Made by a program: the position numbers and the translations under genes. Positions 22,571 to 32,934 of a stretch of 64,000 nt of DNA are shown here, piece after piece. Source of the stretch: Mycoplasmopsis lipofaciens ATCC 35015 (GTDB taxonomy: Bacteria; Bacillota_I; Bacilli_A; Mycoplasmatales; Metamycoplasmataceae). The notes beneath the pieces were generated by a model that was not told where the DNA came from, made no database searches, and saw only the letters and a list, made by a program, of their open reading frames with translations. Position 1 is the first letter of the stretch. Each line of letters opens with the position of its first letter. The stretch spans positions 1 to 64,000 of the forward strand of contig NZ_JMKY01000006.1 of the NCBI RefSeq assembly GCF_000686585.1. Direction: 5' to 3'.

Positions 22571-22670
22571 AATAATACAATCTATTTTTTTCTTTTTGTT
22601 TATCAATTTTTATATAAAATAAGAATAGAAAGATTTTTATTTTTAATATTTTTTTACTCCAAAATAAAGT

Positions 22671-22708
22671 AAAAAGTATATTAAAAAAGTATCTTATAAA
22701 GTACATTA
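22671..22708. repeat. Three tandem att-arm 13-mers at attR
   Basis: AAAAAGTATATTA (22671-22683), AAAAAGTATCTTA (22684-22696) and ATAAAGTACATTA (22696-22708) lie head to tail with a 12-13-bp period. The last is the exact phage arm of attR. The others are close variants, as expected of accessory recombinase or excisionase sites. Confidence 0.7.
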
Positions 22709-22718
22709 TTTTTTTAAT
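22696..22718. other. attR: right prophage junction
   Basis: Phage arm ATAAAGTACATTA (22696-22708), TTTTTT spacer (22709-22714), then host TAATCGCGAAAC. The 13-mer TTATTTTTTTAAT (22706-22718) is the direct repeat of 7293-7305. The host half matches the phage arm only at the bases next to the spacer, so the chromosomal target is degenerate. Confidence 0.8.
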
Positions 22719-22906
22719 CGCGAAACATACAATGTAAAAAAATGAGATGGATATGATAGATTCATTAATAGTTTTTATAAATTTTGGATAAAACTATTTA
22801 AAATTTTATTTATTTTATTTTTGCATTGATATATAATGAATATACTTAAATAAAATAAGTGATTTTTTAAATAAAAATGAAAAACAATATATAATAAATA
22901 GGCACT

Positions 22907-22978
22907 GGCACCATAGCCAAATGGCCAAGGCACGAGTCTGCAAAACTCTGATTACGGGTTCGACTCCCGTTGGTGCCT
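22907..22978 (+). tRNA. tRNA-Cys (GCA)
   Basis: Acceptor stem GGCACCA/TGGTGCC, anticodon loop CTGCAAA with anticodon GCA, and TTCGACT in the T-loop. CCA is encoded just after (22979-22981). A TATAAT at 22890-22895 sits 11 bases before the gene. Forms a pair with tRNA-Arg 9 bases downstream. Confidence 0.93.
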
Positions 22979-22987
22979 CCAAATTAT

Positions 22988-23061
22988 GCGCCCATAGCTC
23001 AACTGGACAGAGTGTTTGGCTACGGACCAAAAGGTTAGGGGTTCGACTCCTCTTGGGCGCG
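22988..23061 (+). tRNA. tRNA-Arg (ACG)
   Basis: Acceptor stem GCGCCCA/TGGGCGC, anticodon loop CTACGGA with anticodon ACG, T-loop TTCGACT, and an encoded CCA at 23062-23064. Anticodon A34 would be deaminated to inosine to read CGN codons. Cotranscribed with tRNA-Cys. Confidence 0.93.
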
Positions 23062-23080
23062 CCATTTCATTGAAAAATGA

Positions 23081-24364
23081 CTAAATTAACAGCTTTTGCT
23101 GTTTTTTTATTTTATTTGTATAAAGAAAATAAAAAGATAAATATCAAATAATATTTCATGTTATTAATGTTCAAATATTAATCATTTTTGTGAAATAAAT
23201 ATAATAACTAAATTTATCTGAAAAATTCATAAGTAAGTCGATGAAATAATAAATATATTTTAAAAAATCAGGGCTTCAAAATACTAATATAGATACTATA
23301 TAAGTAAATTCAAATATAGGTATATAAAAAATGGAATATATTATGCCAACGATGTTGACACTACTATTTAATAAAATAATAATAGGTATATTGTAGATAT
23401 AAATAAATAGAATTAAAATTAATGATTTTCATAATTTTTTTATTGTTAATTTTTTTAAGATTAAATTAATACTTTTAATAAAAAAAATAGACAAAAAAGA
23501 AATAATAAAACTAAATGAAAAAATGCTATTAAAGTTAATTAGAAATAATATTATTATACTTAGGAATATTGAATCGTAGTATTTTCAAAGTTGTTTATTA
23601 TTATTTTCTTTTATCAATAGCATTATAAACGCTCTTAGTGCTGAAATATGTTGGAAAAGTAAAGTTAAATATAAAAAACAAAATAAGTATAAAATTGCTT
23701 TAGAAATTTTTTTATTTTTTACAAAAAAATTTAAAGTAGAGTTCAGGCAAAATATTAAGATATCAAAATGAAATCCAGATATTGCTATTAAGTGAGTAAT
23801 GTTTAAATTGTTTGTTTTCTTTAAAATATCAATTGAATTATTTTTATATCCAAAAACAATTAATGATCAATATTTTTCAAATATTTTTGAAAATTTTTCA
23901 CCATATTTAATAATTTCATAATATATTGAAAAATTGTTTCGATATATTGTTTCCACGGTTGCATTTTTTAAAATGTATGAAACACTATTTGATAGTAATC
24001 ACTGTTTATTTATGTTATTTATATCATTAACATTTAAAATTTTAGCTTTAATCTCGACATATTGATTTAAATAAATTTTTTGTTTTGATACAAAGTCATT
24101 TGTAAAAACTAAAATATTATTTTTATTGTTAGATACTATAAAATAATGATTTTCGGATTTTATCACAGATCCTCTAATGTTATAATAATCATTAGCGTTA
24201 TATTTTATTGGCAAATTTGAAAAATATGAAATAAGATATATAAATGTTAATAATATAGCGAATATAAAATATCAATAGGATAATCACATTAAAAAAAATA
24301 ATATAAAAATAAATATTAAAATTCATAATATTCTTGTTGATTTAGTATTTGCAATTAAATGCAT
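23081..24364 (-). CDS. comEC: ComEC/Rec2-like DNA uptake channel, short form
   Basis: Multi-pass membrane protein, 427 aa, with at least eight hydrophobic segments. It carries the competence-channel signature ITHLIAISGFHFDIL near residue 200, matching the HLxAISGLH motif of ComEC. About ten Trp codons are UGA, which breaks the gene into small pieces if read with the standard code. Typical ComEC proteins have 700 or more residues and a C-terminal metallo-beta-lactamase domain, which is absent here. It follows comEA with a 35-base gap and no visible Shine-Dalgarno, so the start is uncertain. Probably moves single-stranded DNA inward. Confidence 0.8.
23088..23106 (+). terminator. tRNA operon terminator
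   Basis: AACAGC/GCTGTT stem with a TTTT loop and a run of T. It overlaps the last codons of the convergent comEC. Confidence 0.75.
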
Positions 24365-24399
24365 TAATAATGGTGTTAAAAAAATTAGTATATTTAAGC

Positions 24400-24891
24400 T
24401 TAAATATTTATTATTTTTTGTAATAAGTTTAGTGTCACTTTGCCAATTCCAGAAATTTTTTCAATATCTTTTCATATTATTTTGTCTTTCTTCTTACGCA
24501 GTTCAATTATTTTTTTTGCAATACTGGTTTTAATATTTCTACTAATTAATTGATCAATATTATTTAAGTTTTTTCATTGGATTTTATTTCTACTAGGAAT
24601 AAAAATTTTTGTTGATTGCTTAATTAAACTAAATATATTAAATTCAGCAATATTAGCATCATTTTTAAGTTTAACTATAGAAAATAGTTCATTATATGTA
24701 ATTGGCTGTTCAAAATAATATGTTTTTGGAAACAAAATTGCACCTTTTACATTTACTTCAATAAGTTTATCGTTTTCATTTTTTATTTTTCTAATCGAAG
24801 TTTGTGATTTACTAAAAGCAATGGAAGTTGAAAAAGACACAACTGAAATTAATGAAAGAGATATTCATAATAAAAATTTAATTTTTTTCAT
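24400..24891 (-). CDS. comEA: ComEA-like DNA-binding protein
   Basis: The 163-aa protein has an N-terminal signal/anchor segment (MKKIKFLLWISLSLISVVSF). A middle region (EVNVKGAILFPKTYYF) resembles the SLBB domain of Gram-positive ComEA. A C-terminal helix-hairpin-helix (WKDIEKISGIGKVTLNLL) would bind DNA. It probably captures extracellular DNA at the membrane and passes it to ComEC, which lies immediately downstream. Two internal UGA-Trp codons occur in the HhH part. Naming rests on architecture and the comEC neighbour. Confidence 0.78.
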
Positions 24892-25006
24892 GTTTTTTAT
24901 TGTTGCTTTTTTTATTTAAAAATGAATTTAGGAAAAAAATATAATTTTTTATATCTTTTTATAAAAATTAATAGTTATTAAAGAGTGGCGAAAAAATATT
25001 ATGAAA

Positions 25007-25034
25007 CAAAAAAGCGTAGTTCCTAAACTACGCT
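25007..25034 (-). terminator. clpB terminator
   Basis: Perfect 9-bp stem AGCGTAGTT/AACTACGCT with a 4-base loop. On the minus strand it is followed by TTTTTGTTT. It lies about 75 bases beyond the clpB stop. Confidence 0.8.
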
Positions 25035-25108
25035 AGAAAAGCAATTTAATTCTTCTAGTGAACTTGCATATTTAATGCTAAATTCTAAAAATGTTACTAA
25101 ATTGTTTT

Positions 25109-27274
25109 TTATTTTTCTTTGATTATAAAATTTCCAGTAAATACATCAATAATATATGTTTTGCCAGTTCTCATTGAACCATTAATAATTTTATATGCTA
25201 ATAAACTTTCGATTTTATTTTGAATAAATCTTTTAATAGGTCTAGCACCAAAATTTTCATCATATGCTGAACGACTAATAAATTGCAATGCTTTATCAGA
25301 ATATTCTAACTGGATATCTTTTGTTTCTTTTATTCTTGTGATTAATTTATTTAATTCGAGTGCAACAATTTCATTTATTGACTCTTCTTCTAAAGAATTG
25401 AATTTAATAATTTCGTCTATTCTATTTATAAATTCTGGAGTCAAGAATTTTAACAACGCTTCTTTTATATCAAAAGTAACGTCTATTTTTTTAAGCATCA
25501 TTTCTGACCCCAAATTGCTTGTCATAATTATTATTAAATTTCGACAATTGATTTGTCTTCCTTTAGAATCCGTAATTATCCCATTATCTAACATTTGTAG
25601 CAAGATGTTTAATACATCTTTGTTTGCTTTTTCAATTTCATCCAATAATAAAATAGTATAAGGATTTTTTCGAATTTTTTCAGTTAGAGAACCATTTGTA
25701 TCAAAACCAATGTATCCTGGAGGAGCACCAATGATTTTTGATACTGAGTGTTTTTCCATAAATTCAGACATATCTAATCTAATCATTTGTTTTTCACTAT
25801 CAAAAAGTGAATAAGCAAGTTGTCTAGCTAATTCGGTTTTACCAACCCCAGTTGGACCTGTGAACAAAAAACTAGAAAGCGGTCTATTAGGATCATTAAT
25901 ATCTGCTTTAGCACGCAAAATTGCTTTTGTCACTAATGAAATTGCTCTATCTTGACCTTTAATTTTGTTTTTTAGATCTTTTTCTAAATTTAAGAGCTTT
26001 TCTTTATCAGATTCTAATAATTTATTAATTGGAATTTTAGTTCATTTAGAAACAATTGAAGCTATCTCTTCACTTGTCACATTATCTTTTATAAGACTAG
26101 AATTAGAATTATTAATTTCTTTTTCTAATTGTTCTATTTTCTTTTTGGTTTCAGGTATTTCAACATATAAAACTTTTGATGCTTTTTCATAATCAGTTTC
26201 TTTTTGATAAATATTCAAAGCATGACGTAAATCATCTAGTTTAGATTTTAGATTTGAAAGACTTTGTAACCTCTTTTTTTCAATATCTCATTTTTTATTT
26301 AATCTGTCTATGTCTAAATTTATTATTTTTATTTCTTTTTCAATTTCATTAATTCTTTCAGAATATTTTGATTTATTTTCTCCACTTATTGCAATTTTTT
26401 CCATTTGCAATTTTGCAATTTTTTGTTTAGCTTTTTCTAATTCTTCAGGTTGAAAATTAATTTCTGTTTTTATAGTAGCTGCAGCTTCATCAACTAAATC
26501 AATGGCTTTATCTGGTAAGAAACGATCTGAAATGTATCTTGAACTTAATCTAGCTGCTGCAATTAACGCATCATCTTGAATTTTTACATTATGAAAATTT
26601 TCAAATCTATCTTTAATACCTCTCAATATGGTTATTGTGTCTTCAATAGTTGGTTCTAAAACATCAATTTTTTGCATTCTTCTTTCAAGTGCTGCATCTT
26701 TTTCAATATATTGTCTATATTCATCAAAAGTTGTTGCTCCTATTAAATGCATTTTTCCTCTAGCCATTAATGGTTTAATAATATTAGCCGCATCCATTCC
26801 TCCGTTAGCATTTCTACCAGTCCCAATTAACATATGAATTTCATCGATAAATACAATAATATCTCCATTAGAGTCCTCGATTTTTTTTAAAACATCTTTT
26901 AATCTTTTTTCGAATTGTCCTTGATAAGATGCACCAGCAATCATGCTTGCTAAGTCTAATTCAATAATATCTTTACTTTTCAAATTTTCAGGAACCTGAC
27001 CTTCAACGATTTTTCTAGCTAAACCTTCAACAATAGCGGTTTTTCCTACTCCGGGTTCACCAACTAAAACGGGGTTATTTTTAGTTTTTCTACTTAAAAT
27101 ACGAATCATTCGTCTTATTTCATCATCACGATTTATAACAGGATCTAATTCGTTTCTTGCTGCAAGATCTGTTAAGTTTCTTCCATATTTTTTTAATGGA
27201 TCATCATTTGTATTTTTATTATTAGAATTATTTATTCCAAATATATCTTTTATATCATCTGAGTTAAAATTCAT
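25109..27274 (-). CDS. clpB: ClpB disaggregase lacking the N-domain
   Basis: AAA+ chaperone that works with DnaK/DnaJ to rescue aggregated proteins. It is 721 aa, against about 860 in E. coli. The protein begins directly with the linker and first ATPase domain ([18 protein letters not shown], then GEPGVGKT) and lacks the N-terminal substrate domain, as in other mycoplasmas. A middle coiled coil follows (around residues 330-450, with UGA-Trp), then the second ATPase ([17 protein letters not shown]). The start follows a GGAGG. A CIRCE element lies 34 bases upstream of the start, so HrcA heat-shock control is likely. Confidence 0.96.
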
Positions 27275-27307
27275 TTTTACCTCCTTAGTAATTTAATATA
27301 TTATATT

Positions 27308-27334
27308 TTAGCACTTTTATAGTTAGAGTGCCAA
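27308..27334. promoter_or_regulatory. CIRCE operator (HrcA) before clpB
   Basis: TTAGCACTT-N9-GAGTGCCAA matches the CIRCE consensus TTAGCACTC-N9-GAGTGCTAA with two mismatches and the exact 9-base spacer. HrcA should repress clpB until heat shock. Confidence 0.88.
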
Positions 27335-27403
27335 AAATAAAAAATATTTTATTTTCTTTTGGTATATTTTGTTAAAATTAAGAACATAATATACTGAGGT
27401 GTT

Positions 27404-28024
27404 ATGAGATTAAGAAACGATAACGAAGCTCCGAATAAATTATTAAATTCCGGAATTTTGGTTACAAAAGAATGTTGACCCATAAAAATTGATAACAATA
27501 CATTCATAGAAATTGGTATGGGTAAGGGAGAAATGATAGTTGAATTAGCAAAAAACAATCCCTCAAAAACATTTTATGGAATCGAAAAATATGCAACAGT
27601 TGCTGCAAAATGTTTAAAAAAGGTAGTTGAATATAAATTAACTAATTTTAAAATAATTTTAACTGATGCTATGTTAATTAATGAAATTTTTTATGGTACA
27701 TGTAACACAATTTGATTAACTTTTTGTGACCCTTGACCAAAAAAAAGACATTTAAAAAGAAGGCTAACTTATGTTGATTTTTTAGACAAATATAAAAATT
27801 TAATGTCAAGTGAAACTATTTTAAAATTCAAATCTGATAATGATAAACTTTATAATTTCTCATTGGAAAGTTTATATAATAACAATTGAAATATTATCAG
27901 TTATGGAACAGATTTACATAATAGTAAACATGCAAAAGACAATATTATGACTGGTTACGAAAAAAAATGATCAGAGAGAGGTAAAAATATAAATTATATT
28001 TTTGCTAAAAAACCTATTTTATAA
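27404..28024 (+). CDS. trmB: tRNA (guanine-N7)-methyltransferase
   Basis: Methylates G46 of the tRNA variable loop using SAM. The 206-aa protein shows the SAM motif IEIGMGKGEM (about residues 36-45) and the family hallmark FCDPWPKKRHLKRRL, in which the Trp is UGA. The start follows GAGGTG. It is divergent from clpB and has its own terminator. Several UGA codons split it under the standard code. Confidence 0.95.
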
Positions 28025-28040
28025 ATTTATATACAAAATG

Positions 28041-28066
28041 AAACACTACTCAAAGGTAGTGTTTTT
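28041..28066 (+). terminator. trmB terminator
   Basis: Stem AAACACTAC/GTAGTGTTT with a short loop and a T-run, 17 bases after the trmB stop. Confidence 0.8.
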
Positions 28067-28078
28067 AATTTTATTTTT

Positions 28079-28444
28079 TTAGTCTAAATAAAAATACAAG
28101 AATTCATCAACAGCTTCATTTCTTCTTTTATAATATGTTGTTTTAGACATAAAATCTTCATATCAAAATTTGTCATTATTTTTTTCTAAAAATTCTTTTT
28201 GCAATATAAATCTATTGCTTTCAGTCATACATAATAAAACCTTTGTAAATTTTTCACTATAATAATCAGCTAATGTTAAATTTTCTCTTGAATTAAAAGC
28301 TTGATTTTTTACTTTTTTAATAAAAGCATCATGACGAGCAACTTTAGCTCTTCCTAATTCTAATTGGCAAATTGTTTTAACACTTTTAAAGCGTTGTAAT
28401 TTACTCATATTGTAATTTAATGCATCAAAATTAAAATAAGTCAT
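28079..28444 (-). CDS. Conserved mycoplasma hypothetical, MG284/MPN403-like (tentative)
   Basis: The 121-aa basic helical protein starts at 28444, where AAGGATG precedes ATG; a longer frame upstream lacks a ribosome-binding site. The C-terminus (FMSKTTYYKRRNEAVDEF) recalls the small MG284/MPN403 family, some of which have been compared to sigma-factor regions. I rely on memory for this. One UGA-Trp occurs. It lies 49 bases downstream of proS and is probably cotranscribed with it. Confidence 0.6.
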
Positions 28445-28493
28445 AAGCACATCCTTGATTTTTAAATAAAAAAGTCGCATTCAACGACTTTTA

Positions 28494-29930
28494 TTAATAA
28501 GCTTTTGCAAATACAACATATCTTTTAGTTTTATTCTTACATTTTGGAAAAATACATTTCATTTTTTCTACAGGTTTTTCAAAATGCTTTGGAATACATC
28601 TAGTTGTTGCACCGGTATCTTCTTTTATATATTCTTCTGCTCTATCTAAACAGCAAAATGGCGCTATAACAAATTTAGAGTTATTTATTTCTTTTTTAAA
28701 TTCATCATAACTTTTAACAAATATTGTATTTTCTTCCAATCTTTTTTTAGCTTTTTGATAAAGGTTATTGTGAATATCATCTAATAGTCGTCCAATTGTT
28801 TTTTTAACATTGTTAATTTTTACATTTGTTTTTTCTAATGTGTCTCTTCTAACAATAGTAATTTCATCATTTTCTAAATCTCTAGGTCCTACTTCAATTC
28901 TAATAGGAGTACCTTGTATTTCAGAATTAGATGCTTTAAAACCAGGATTTTTATCAGTGCTATCTAAATAAACTCTAAATTTTCTTGATAAATCCTTAAA
29001 TAAAGAAACAGCGATTTTATGCACTTTTTCGTTTTTATTGGCGAATAATTCTAAAATATCGATTTGCGTTGGGGCAATTCTTGGAGGCATAACTATACCT
29101 CTATTGTCGCCATGTGACATTATGATTGCCCCAATCAATCTTGTTGAAACTCCTCATGATGTTTGGTAAACATATTCTTGTTCATTTTTTAAATTTTTAA
29201 ATTGAATATTAAATTGTTTTGAAAAATTTTGTGCTAAATAATGACTTGTTCCTGCTTGCAATGCTCTTCCATCTTTCATCATTGCTTCCATAGTATATGT
29301 TGAGCATGCACCTGCAAATTTTTCTTTTGGAGTTTTTTTTCCAACGATTGTGGGAATTGCTAAATAATTTTTAGCAAATTTGCTATATAGAGAAATCATA
29401 GTTTTTGTTAAATGTCGAGCTTCTAATGGGTCATTATGACATGTGTGCCCTTCTTGTCATAAAAATTCTCTACTTCTTAAAAATGGGTTAGTTGTTTTCT
29501 CTCATCTAACAACATTAGCTCATTGATTATATATAATTGGTAAATCTTTATATGACTGAATAGATTTTTGAAATAAATCTGCAAACAAAACCTCGGATGT
29601 AGGTCTAATAAATATTTTTTCTTCTAATTTTTTATCTCCAACTTGAGTTATAGTTGCTAATTCAGGATTAAATCCTTGAATATGCTCTTTTTCTTTATTA
29701 AATAATTTTTCAGGAATAAATAAAGGAAGATAAACATTCTGAATATTTTTTTCCTTAAAAAGAATATTTAAATTTTTTTGTATTTGTTCTCATATTCCAT
29801 ATGAATTCGGTTTAAATATAAGTGTACCTTTTACTGGCCCATATGCAATTAAATTTCCTTGTTTTACAACATCTGTATACCATTTAGCAAAATCTTTTTC
29901 CAATGGAGTAATTTTATCTAATTCTTTCAT
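28494..29930 (-). CDS. proS: Prolyl-tRNA synthetase, archaeal/eukaryotic type
   Basis: Class II synthetase, 478 aa, charging tRNA-Pro. It has class II motif 2 (FLRSREFLWQEGHTCH) and motif 3 (IMSHGDNRGIVMPPRIAP). The anticodon-binding domain is followed by a C-terminal zinc-like domain with paired cysteines (IAPFCC, CIFPKCKNK), ending in Tyr as in archaeal/eukaryotic-type ProRS. The bacterial editing insertion is absent. No clear AGGAG precedes the ATG at 29930. Several UGA-Trp codons. Confidence 0.95.
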
Positions 29931-29989
29931 AATTTAATTATAAGCAAAAAAACAAAAAAGCGCAAAATTCGTTCAAAAATATACTAAAA

Positions 29990-30531
29990 ATAAATAAATA
30001 GTCAATTTGTTTAATAAATTTTTTAATTCATTTTATTTTTTTCTCAGTATAAGAGTGTTTTGCTAAATTTGTATCCATTTTTTTTCTTCAATAAAAGGAT
30101 TTAATATTACTAAAAGATTCGAAATCTGCATATCCATGACATTTTCCGTTTTCTGAACTACCAACACCTCCAAAAGGAAGATATGGATTAATTAATTTGT
30201 ATGAAATTCAGCACAAGCTTTAGAAACTTTTGTACCTATTGTTTTATTTCCTGTAAAAAACATAATCAAATTTACAATTAAGCAATTCAATTATGTTTTT
30301 CACATCGTAATTTATAGCATGAATGTAATTTTGATTAAAAGTTTTATTTACTTGTTCAATAATTCATTTGGATGTTTATTTAAATCTCTTTTTAAAACTT
30401 CATATATTTCCTCTTGATTATTTAAAATCAAATTTTTAAGTTTTTTAAATTTGAGATTCTTTCTTTGTAACTCACAAAAAAATTATTTAGAACTACCCTT
30501 TTTGTAAATCATATATTTCTTTATTGTTCAT
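29990..30531 (-). pseudogene. Decayed aldehyde dehydrogenase
   Basis: Fragments of a class-3-like aldehyde dehydrogenase survive in order. An N-terminal MNNKEIYDLQKG stops early, then come a helical piece ending in YEVLKRDLNKHPNE, an FTGNKTIGTKVSKACAEFH piece (Rossmann/NAD region) and a C-terminal PFGGVGSSENGKCHGYADFE block. Frames change between pieces, stops intervene, and the whole remnant is about 180 codons against about 450 for the family. The catalytic Cys block is gone. An internal deletion plus frameshifts is the best explanation. Confidence 0.8.
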
Positions 30532-30588
30532 TTTGTTACTTATTTTATAAAATATAAAAAATCACTAAATTAATAGTGATTAATTATT

Positions 30589-31662
30589 TTAATTTTTTTC
30601 TTCTGGTCTTGAAAATACATATCTACCTGTTTCGGTAACTAATACATCATCTTCATTTCTGGCTCCACCTAATCCCTCAATATAAATTCCGGGTTCAACG
30701 GTTATAACCATGCCAGGTTCTAAAACATAATCATTATTATTAGATTGTCTTACATATGGTAATTCATGAACATCAATTCCTAAACCATGTCCGGTAGAAT
30801 GAGCAAAATATTTTCCATATCCTTTTGATTCAATATATTCTCTGCAAATCTTATCAATTTCAGAAACATAAATACCAGGTCTTACTGCATCTCTACCTTT
30901 TTTAGCAGCTTCCATAACAATTTTTAAAATTTCTTCTTGTTTCTTATTGTTACAAATATATTCTTTTGTTTTTCTATTTGGGTTTTGGAAAATAGTTGTT
31001 CTTGTTATGTCTGCACTATATCCTTTATACAATGCACCGAAATCAATTTTTAATAAATCTCCTTCTTGAATTTTTGTATCCGTAGGATGATGGTGTGGTT
31101 CTGCTGAATTAGCTCCTGTTGCAACTATTTCATCAAAACTTTCTTTATCCGCACCATTTAATTTCATTAAATAATTTAATTTAGCAGCAACTTCTTTTTC
31201 AGTCATTCCAGGCTCAATTTCTTTCATTAATTGTTCATATGATTTAAGTGAAATATCTATAGCCTTTTGCATAATTTCAATTTCATCCTTAGATTTAAGG
31301 ATTCTTAATTCTTGGCCACTTATTCAGTATAAAGTTTCAGGTTTTATTAATTTCTTTAAATAATCTTCAATTTCTCAAATCAAATAATCTTTTTCAAAAG
31401 CTACACTTTTGTATTCTTTTTGGTCAAAAAATTTTTTTAGAGCATTAGCTTCTAACAAAATAACTTCAACATTTTTAGCATTTTTTCTTGCATATTCTAT
31501 ATATCTAGCATCCACAAACAAATATGCTTTATTTTGTTCTATAACCAAATAACCATCTGTTGTTTGTATTTTAGAATATCATAATCTGGTTTGAGGTGCA
31601 TTTGAAACAATAGCTTCTATTTTTGTGTTTGAAAACACCTCATTTAAATATTTTTTATTCAT
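30589..31662 (-). CDS. pepP: Xaa-Pro aminopeptidase
   Basis: M24 metallopeptidase that removes N-terminal residues preceding proline; 357 aa. The C-terminal pita-bread domain shows the metal ligands: KIDFGALYKGYSADITRT (two Asp), HSTGHGLGIDVHE (His), VEPGIY (Glu) and GGARNEDDVLV (Glu). The N-terminal half is the creatinase-like domain, with UGA-Trp codons. AAGGAG precedes the start and overlaps the end of era. Last gene of ybeY-cdd-era-pepP. Supplies amino acids from peptides in an auxotroph. Confidence 0.94.
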
Positions 31663-31673
31663 TTTTATCTCCT

Positions 31674-32543
31674 TTAATATCCAAATTTTTTTAATTTCTT
31701 ATTGTCGTTTACTCATTTTTCGGCGATCTTTACTTTATTATTAAGTATAACCTTTGTTCCAAATTGTTCAATCAATTTTTTTCTTGCAATTGTACCAATT
31801 TGTTTTATCATAGATCCGTTTTTACCAATAAGCATTCCTTTTTGACTGGGTTTTTTAACATAAATTATTGCATTTATATTTATTTGATCTTCTTCTTCAA
31901 TAAAATCAGATATTTCTATAGCAATAGAATGAGGTAACTCTTCACGCAATAGATTTATAGCACTTTCTCTAATTATTTCCTTTGCAATAAATCTCATCGA
32001 TTTATCAGTTATATAATCTGGATCATAATATGGTTCGCCTTCATAAGAAAACTGTTTAACTACATTAATAAGATCCTTTCAAGTTTTTGGATTTTTTGTG
32101 CTAAAAGAAATTATATTTTTAAAATAAAAATTCTCTAAATCTTTTATTTTTTTTGCAACATTCTCAATGTTTGTGTTTAAATCCATTTTTGTAATAATTG
32201 CTATTTTATTTGGATGGTTTTGAATTTTTTCCAATATTAATTTATCCCCTTCAGCAATTTCCTCATTAATCGGTGTTAAAAACAATACACAATCTGTTTC
32301 TTTAATTGAATCAAATGCATTTTTGTTTAATGATTCACCCAACAAATTTAAGGGTTTGTGAATACCTGGGGTGTCTTGAAAAACAATTTGTACATCTTCT
32401 TCATTATATATTCCTATTATTTGATCTCTAGTTGTTTGAGGAACATTTGAGACAATTGATACATTGTACGATAAAATAGAGTTTAACATCGAGGATTTGC
32501 CGACATTAGGTCTTCCAATTATACTAGCAATACACACCTTCAT
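31674..32543 (-). CDS. era: GTPase Era
   Basis: Binds the 3' end of 16S rRNA and aids 30S assembly. The 289-aa protein has G1 GRPNVGKSS, G3 DTPG, G4 TKMD and a C-terminal KH domain (GKNGSMIKQIG). The start shares one base with the cdd stop. It reads UGA-Trp at two or more sites, including one near the C-terminus that extends the protein beyond the apparent stop at 31713. Confidence 0.96.
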
Positions 32544-32932
32544 TATTTAATTTGTTCCCCTCTAATTGGAAATGGTACCAACTCAATAATTTTATTTATT
32601 CTCATTTTATCGCCCTCATTATTGTATTGATAGACAAGAGCATCATTTTTCATAAATTCTGTCATAACTTGTCTACAACCCGCACATGGACTTATTATTT
32701 CTTCACCACTAGAAATTATGTGTATTTCCTTTATATCTCCTACTATAGCTCCTTGAGCTACTGATGAAAATAAAGCGCATCTTTCTGCACATAGCCCTGA
32801 TGGAAAAGCAGCATTTTCTACATTAACACCAGAATATTTATTTCCTTTTGCATCAACCGCTATAGCAGCAACATGAAATTTTGATCATGGGGCATAAGAT
32901 TTTTTTAATAATTCTTTCAATTCTTTTACCAT
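32543..32932 (-). CDS. cdd: Cytidine deaminase
   Basis: Zinc enzyme turning cytidine/deoxycytidine into uridine forms for pyrimidine salvage. 129 aa. The catalytic CAE (LCAERCALF) and zinc-binding PCAGCRQ are present. UGA codes Trp16, in the SYAPWSKF motif typical of this family. It sits between ybeY and era, as in other Firmicutes and mycoplasmas. Confidence 0.95.
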
Positions 32933-32934
32933 TA

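Larger units (their letters stand above)
7296..22714 (+). mobile_element. Complete prophage of about 15.4 kb
   Basis: Bounded by a 13-bp direct repeat (7293-7305 and 22706-22718), which implies a unit of 15,413 bp. It contains a helicase core, adenine methylase, terminase, portal candidate, scaffold, capsid, fibre and holin-like genes on the plus strand. A minus-strand lipoprotein, a tyrosine integrase and a PD-(D/E)XK protein complete it. Structural genes are intact and tightly packed with overlapping starts and stops, so it looks functional. Size and content recall the MAV1/phiMFV1 type of mycoplasma phage (recollection, not a search). No endolysin or classical cI-type repressor is seen. 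Confidence 0.9.

Noticed and set aside
7296-22714. CRISPR array or restriction cassette in the accessory region
   Set aside because: No regularly spaced direct repeats with unique spacers are present, and only a solitary methylase is seen without a partner nuclease next to it.
22815-23030. Minus-strand ORF over tRNA-Cys and tRNA-Arg
   Set aside because: Runs through two clear tRNA cloverleaves on the plus strand.
7178-23061. Shared TTTGGCTACG between the 7178 hairpin and tRNA-Arg as att core
   Set aside because: Only 10 bases match, part of the left copy is a terminator stem, and the tRNA lies outside the better-supported attR.
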